Below, piece after piece: positions 60,369 to 64,000 of a stretch of DNA of 64,000 nucleotides; positions within the stretch are counted from its first letter, which is position 1; each line of letters opens with the position of its first letter. This stretch comes from Flavobacterium sp. (GTDB lineage Bacteria > Bacteroidota > Bacteroidia > Flavobacteriales > Flavobacteriaceae), in assembly GCF_027484205.1 (NCBI RefSeq), contig NZ_JAIXUB010000015.1:1-64000 (forward strand). Direction: 5' to 3'. The translations under genes and the position numbers were made by a program. The notes under the pieces are model-generated. The model saw nothing but the letters and a program-made list of their open reading frames with translations, was not told the origin of the DNA and did no database searches.

Positions 60369-61877
60369 ATGTCAATAAAATCAATTGCAGCTAAAATATT
60401 TGCAAAGAAAATTCATAAGCAAACTCAAAAGTGGGCTTCTAATCCTGTTGAAACGCAACAAAAAGTTTTTAATGATTTAATTCGTCAAGCGAAAGAAACA
60501 CAGTTTGGAAAAGACCACAATTTCAATTCAATAAAAACTTTTGAAGATTTTGCTAAGCAAGTTCCTATAAGAGATTATGAGGAATTAAAACCTTACGTTG
60601 ACCGCGTTGTAAAAGGTGAAGAAAATATTCTTTGGAAAGGAAAACCGCTTTATTTTGCTAAAACATCAGGCACAACATCAGGCGCAAAATACATTCCGCT
60701 GACGAAAGAATCAATGCCTTTTCATATTCAAGCGGCACGAAATGCTATTTTAAGTTACATTCACGAAACAGGAAAAGCCGATTTTGTTGATGGCAAAATG
60801 ATTTTTTTACAAGGAAGTCCGATATTAGAAGAAAAAAACGGAATTAAATTAGGACGTCTTTCAGGAATTGTAGCGCACTTTGTTCCTAAATATTTACAAA
60901 AAAATAGAATGCCAAGTTGGGAAACTAATTGCATTGACGATTGGGAAACTAAAGTTGATGCTATTGTTCAAGAAACCTTCAAGGAAGACATGGCGGTGAT
61001 TTCAGGAATTCCTTCTTGGGTGCAAATGTATTTCGAAAAATTGCATCAAAAAGCACAAAAACCTGTAGGAGAAATTTTTAAAAACTTTAGTTTATTTATT
61101 TATGGTGGCGTAAATTATGAACCCTATCGTGCCAAATTTGAAAATCTAATTGGACAAAAAGTAGATTCTATAGAGTTATTTCCAGCTTCAGAAGGATTTT
61201 TTGCTTACCAGTCCCGAAATTTCGGGATCAAGAATGAAGAAGGAATGTTGCTTTTGTTGAATTCAGGAATTTTCTACGAATTTGTAAAAGCCGACGAATT
61301 TTTTAAGGAAAATCCTAAACGATATACCATTGGCGAAGTGGAATTGAATGTGAATTACGTTTTAATTCTTTCTACCAACGCCGGACTTTGGGCTTATAAT
61401 ATTGGCGACACCATTCAATTTACAAGTTTAAAACCTTATCGAGTTATCGTTTCAGGTCGAATTAAACATTATATTTCTGCTTTTGGCGAACATGTAATAG
61501 GTAAGGAAGTGGAAACCGCTTTGCAAGAAGCTATGGAAAACACCGATATTCAGGTGAATGAATTTACAGTTGCGCCACAAATTGCACCACAATCAGGATT
61601 GCCTTATCACGAATGGTTTATAGAATTTGAAAACGAACCCAATAATCTCGAAGAATTTGCGTTAAAAATCGATAACGCTATGCGCAAGCAAAATGTGTAT
61701 TACGATGATTTAATCGTTGGAAAAGTATTGCGAACATTAGTAATTACTAAAGTTTCTAAAAATGGATTCCAAGAATACATGAAATCCATAGGGAAATTAG
61801 GCGGTCAAAATAAATTACCGAGACTTTCTAATGATAGAAAGATTGCAGATTTTTTTGAAAAAACAGAGCAAAGATGA
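60369..61877 (+). CDS. GH3-family acyl-adenylate/amide synthetase
   Basis: 502 residues. GH3 enzymes use ATP to link carboxylic acids to amino acids; bacterial members have unknown substrates. Seen: FAKTSGTTSGAKYIPLTKES (the ATP-binding P-loop-like motif), LSGIVAHFVPKYLQ, IYGGVNYEPYRAKFENLIGQ, ELFPASEGFFAYQ, LWAYNIGDTIQFTSLKPYR, and HYISAFGEHVIGKEVE. Between FFAYQ and NEEGMLLLLNSG there is an extra SRNFGIK encoded by a palindrome (61212-61227). Start at ATG 60369; ends overlapping the next gene by 4 bp. Confidence 0.9.
   Translation: MSIKSIAAKIFAKKIHKQTQKWASNPVETQQKVFNDLIRQAKETQFGKDHNFNSIKTFEDFAKQVPIRDYEELKPYVDRVVKGEENILWKGKPLYFAKTSGTTSGAKYIPLTKESMPFHIQAARNAILSYIHETGKADFVDGKMIFLQGSPILEEKNGIKLGRLSGIVAHFVPKYLQKNRMPSWETNCIDDWETKVDAIVQETFKEDMAVISGIPSWVQMYFEKLHQKAQKPVGEIFKNFSLFIYGGVNYEPYRAKFENLIGQKVDSIELFPASEGFFAYQSRNFGIKNEEGMLLLLNSGIFYEFVKADEFFKENPKRYTIGEVELNVNYVLILSTNAGLWAYNIGDTIQFTSLKPYRVIVSGRIKHYISAFGEHVIGKEVETALQEAMENTDIQVNEFTVAPQIAPQSGLPYHEWFIEFENEPNNLEEFALKIDNAMRKQNVYYDDLIVGKVLRTLVITKVSKNGFQEYMKSIGKLGGQNKLPRLSNDRKIADFFEKTEQR
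61212..61227. repeat. Palindromic repeat TCCCGAAATTTCGGGA inside the GH3 gene
   Basis: 16-bp perfect palindrome, which codes in frame for SRNFG within a normally shorter loop. The same stem with loop AC instead of AT is in the tRNA-Cys remnant (50845-50860), and a related stem is in the gltX terminator. Confidence 0.85.
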
Positions 61878-62743
61878 TAGAGAAAAGACTAATTTGGGTT
61901 TTAATTTTAATTTCACAATTTACTTTTTCTCAAATCAAAGGAGTTGTAAAAGACAGTATTTCTGGTAAACCAGTATCTTTTGCTAATATTTGGATAGAAA
62001 ACGAAAACAATGGCACAACAACCGAGGAAAATGGAGAATTTAATATCTCAATTTTAGAAAAAAGCAAAAATTTTATCGTTTCAGCCATTGGATATAAAAA
62101 GAAAACAATAAAAATTTCTGAAGCAAAACAAATTTTCCTCTCGCCATCAGATGTTCAAATTAAAGAGGTAATAATTTCCAATAGAAAAAATACTAAAGAG
62201 ATTGAAATTGGAAAAACAAAGAGTTTGATTTCACAAGCATTTGAAAATGGTCCCAAAATTGACGTGAAATATTTTCCTTATTTGACATCATATAAAAAAA
62301 CGAAATATTTAAAAAAAATCATTTTAAATACAGATAATAGAAAAGAGGAAGCAACCATCAGAATACATTTGTTTAGCGTTGGCAATGATGGTTTACCAGA
62401 TAAAGAACTCTTGAATAAAGATTTAATAATCACAATAAAAAACGGAGTTAGAAACAATAAAATCGATATTACTTCATTTGATATAAAAATGCCTATAAAC
62501 GGGGTTTTTGTTGGTTTTGAAAAACTAATGATTGAAAGTAACAGACTTGAAAAAACGTCATTTGATACCAATTCTCAAACCACAAAAATTCACAGAACCT
62601 ATTGTCCTTACATTTTATATAACAATGTTGAAAGAGACACTAAGTTTATTTTTCAAGGAGGAAAATGGATAAAGAAAATGACAGATTCTTCATTAAAAAC
62701 AACCATCGACGAACCTTCAATTAACCTAATCCTAACCAACTAA
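61874..62743 (+). CDS. CarboxypepD_reg-like domain secreted protein
   Basis: 289 residues. Signal peptide ending in SQFTFSQ. Residues about 20-100 are a carboxypeptidase regulatory-like beta-sandwich (IKGVVKDSISGKPVSFANIW, NGTTTEENGEFNIS, VSAIGYKKKTIKIS), found at the start of TonB-dependent receptors and surface proteins. The rest (about 110-289) is a beta-rich domain with the segment FPYLTSYKKTKYLKKIILNT. No TonB barrel, so it is not a receptor. Overlaps the GH3 stop by 4 bp (ATGA), so coupled to it. Confidence 0.85.
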   Translation: MIEKRLIWVLILISQFTFSQIKGVVKDSISGKPVSFANIWIENENNGTTTEENGEFNISILEKSKNFIVSAIGYKKKTIKISEAKQIFLSPSDVQIKEVIISNRKNTKEIEIGKTKSLISQAFENGPKIDVKYFPYLTSYKKTKYLKKIILNTDNRKEEATIRIHLFSVGNDGLPDKELLNKDLIITIKNGVRNNKIDITSFDIKMPINGVFVGFEKLMIESNRLEKTSFDTNSQTTKIHRTYCPYILYNNVERDTKFIFQGGKWIKKMTDSSLKTTIDEPSINLILTN

Positions 62744-62756
62744 ACCATAAAATCAG

Positions 62757-62764
62757 TATATTTG
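62757..62764 (+). promoter_or_regulatory. Promoter -7 element for the 62786 gene
   Basis: TATATTTG fits TAnnTTTG and lies 21 bases before the ATG at 62786. Confidence 0.6.
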
Positions 62765-62785
62765 CAGGTTAGAAAACAAAATTTA

Positions 62786-64000
62786 ATGAAAGAAATTAAA
62801 AACATTTCGCGTTCTCGAGCGCAAGAATCGTCGGCTGCTATCGAACGATTGTACATTACCATGAGGCATTTATTTAACAGAGGTTTTTATAAACCAATGG
62901 GTGTTTCAGGAGAAACTTTAAGAGAAGCATTATTAGAGCTTCGACCAGAAATTTATGGAAGTATTGCAGAAGAAAAAGTTGAGCTTAACGGTTTACTTTA
63001 TGTAATTGAAAGACTTCCTGTAGGAATTGAAGAATGCCGTTACATTAACTTAACTTCAGATGAGGGTTATTCGAAATCACATTTTCAAGCTATTGTTCCG
63101 CCAAAAAGAAGAAGAAATTGCTATCGAATTGATGAAGAACAAATGAATGTTGAAATCACTCGTGGACGTTCTGACATTTATGACATTTTAACGCATCTTA
63201 CCTTTATCTTTATAGAATCTCATAAAATTAAAGATAGAATTTTGATTGATGAAGAAGGAAGAATTTCACGCGATTGGCAAAAATTAGAACAAGCCGCTTT
63301 ACAATCTAAAAAACTAACTCAAATAGAAAAAGAGAAAGCCATTTCTCACGCTGCAAACGTACTAGGAAGAACGTTTGTTGAGGTTTTAGATATTTATGAT
63401 TCTTTTGGAACTAAAGAAAAGCCAGACAGATTTCTTCACATAATTTATTGGTTAGGGAAACTTGCCATTGAAGAAGTGCTTGATAACAACAAAAGAACAA
63501 TTACATTCAGTCCGATATTAAGAGAACGTCTTGGACATCATATTCACGGTGAAATTTGGGCAACAAATATCAAAGAAGTTTTAAAAGAAAACAATTTATT
63601 AGGAAGGCCAATTCATATAATTAGTGCAAACATGCATAGTGTTATGAATTCAATTTTTGCAACACATGTTTTGGGTCCAAAATTTAAAGGTAAATCAGAT
63701 TTTGATATTTTTGAAGAATTGAGTCGTCAAGGTGCGCATGATGTTCGTGATAAAGTAGAAGAATTTGCTTTAAAACACGGAATGATTTCACTACCAGATC
63801 AATCAGGAACTAATATTGACGTTCAAATATTTGATACTTCAAAAATTGATTGGATAAAATCGGCGTTTCCAAATGCTAAAGTTGGAAAAGATAATCCCGT
63901 AATTATTGTAATGGATTATGCTTTTGGAGAACAAGCTTATGAAACAATTGATGAATTATTAAAACCATATAAAAACGGGAAAGATAAAATTTTACTTAAT
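62786..64000 (+). CDS. Large conserved Bacteroidota protein (possibly DUF6909), C-terminus outside window
   Basis: Open from the ATG at 62786 to the window edge, 405 residues seen. No signal peptide. Regions: SRSRAQESSAAIERLYITMR at the start, FKPMGVSGETLRE-like (YKPMGVSGETLREALLEL), IVPPKRRRNCYRIDEEQMNV, DILTHLTFIFIESHKI, FLHIIYWLGKLAIEE and ANMHSVMNSIFATHVLG, ending near VIIVMDYAFGEQAYE. This resembles a conserved cytoplasmic family of Bacteroidota without a known role; I think DUF6909, but am not sure. It runs off the window. Confidence 0.7.
   Translation, partial: MKEIKNISRSRAQESSAAIERLYITMRHLFNRGFYKPMGVSGETLREALLELRPEIYGSIAEEKVELNGLLYVIERLPVGIEECRYINLTSDEGYSKSHFQAIVPPKRRRNCYRIDEEQMNVEITRGRSDIYDILTHLTFIFIESHKIKDRILIDEEGRISRDWQKLEQAALQSKKLTQIEKEKAISHAANVLGRTFVEVLDIYDSFGTKEKPDRFLHIIYWLGKLAIEEVLDNNKRTITFSPILRERLGHHIHGEIWATNIKEVLKENNLLGRPIHIISANMHSVMNSIFATHVLGPKFKGKSDFDIFEELSRQGAHDVRDKVEEFALKHGMISLPDQSGTNIDVQIFDTSKIDWIKSAFPNAKVGKDNPVIIVMDYAFGEQAYETIDELLKPYKNGKDKILLN

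Overview
The window is AT-rich chromosomal DNA from a member of the Bacteroidota, almost certainly family Flavobacteriaceae and probably Flavobacterium or a close relative. The evidence is the set of lineage families (DUF3078, DUF2480, DUF4175, DUF4837, a GldM-like protein, GH3-family protein, MIP18/SufT-like protein beside SufE), Bacteroidota-type promoters (TTTG - about 19 bp - TAnnTTTG) before many genes, secreted proteins with FAQ/YGQ-type signal-peptide ends, and almost no Shine-Dalgarno sequences. There are no rRNA genes, CRISPR arrays, transposases or prophage. Most of the window is core chromosome; the unusual content lies between and at the ends of genes.

Layout. 1-2.1 kb: a truncated secreted adhesin-like gene and hflX. 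2.1-12.7 kb: the SUF iron-sulfur cluster locus on the minus strand (iscA/sufA-like, sufB, sufC, sufD, then sufS, a lipoprotein, sufE, a sufT-like gene, DUF2480 and DUF3078), split by two plus-strand genes (a serine hydrolase and a lipoprotein). 12.8-22.3 kb: a plus-strand block of envelope and processing genes (metallo-hydrolase, S8 and M1 peptidases, rnpA, S41 peptidase, tandem OmpA-like proteins). 22.3-29.6 kb: minus-strand acetyltransferase, DUF4837 lipoprotein, LysM lytic transglycosylase, pgk and a SPOR-domain secreted protein. 29.9-41.4 kb: holB, DoxX, a PIF1-like helicase, a Skp-like lipoprotein, a methyltransferase, mnmG, ybeY and a giant DUF4175 protein. 41.6-50.4 kb: gltX, a group of poorly conserved envelope proteins, an SPFH protein, a YtxH/holin-like trio, glnS and folB. 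50.5-51 kb: tRNA-Cys followed by an 89-bp tandem array carrying copies of its 3' end. 51-55.4 kb: a stand-alone GldM C-terminal-like protein, LysE transporter, DUF2807 protein and rnr. 55.75-56.41 kb: a long AT-rich gene-free region. 56.4-64 kb: rpiB, tex, two TatA-type genes, a shortened M23-type protein, a GH3-family enzyme, a CarboxypepD_reg protein and a truncated conserved gene.

Main points for follow-up. Three parS-like ParB sites surround mnmG, one of them written into the last codons of ybeY (MFHVEH). About 18 kb away, the gene-free region at 55.75-56.41 kb carries a dense cluster of TTAACAA/TTGTTAA motifs at the point where gene orientation changes from mainly minus to entirely plus. 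Together these suggest the window is origin-proximal and may contain oriC. The tRNA-Cys array, a small palindrome (TCCCGAA-NN-TTCGGGA) inserted in both a tRNA remnant and the GH3 coding sequence, and a series of intergenic inverted repeats whose arms are built from short repeated words point to several small repeat families active in this genome. A 37-residue TatA-like protein encoded beside tatA and a GldM C-terminal domain without the rest of GldM are the most interesting protein-level oddities.

Start sites were moved inward from the longest reading frame where a signal peptide, family start or promoter supported it. All function calls are from motif recognition by eye; no database search was run.
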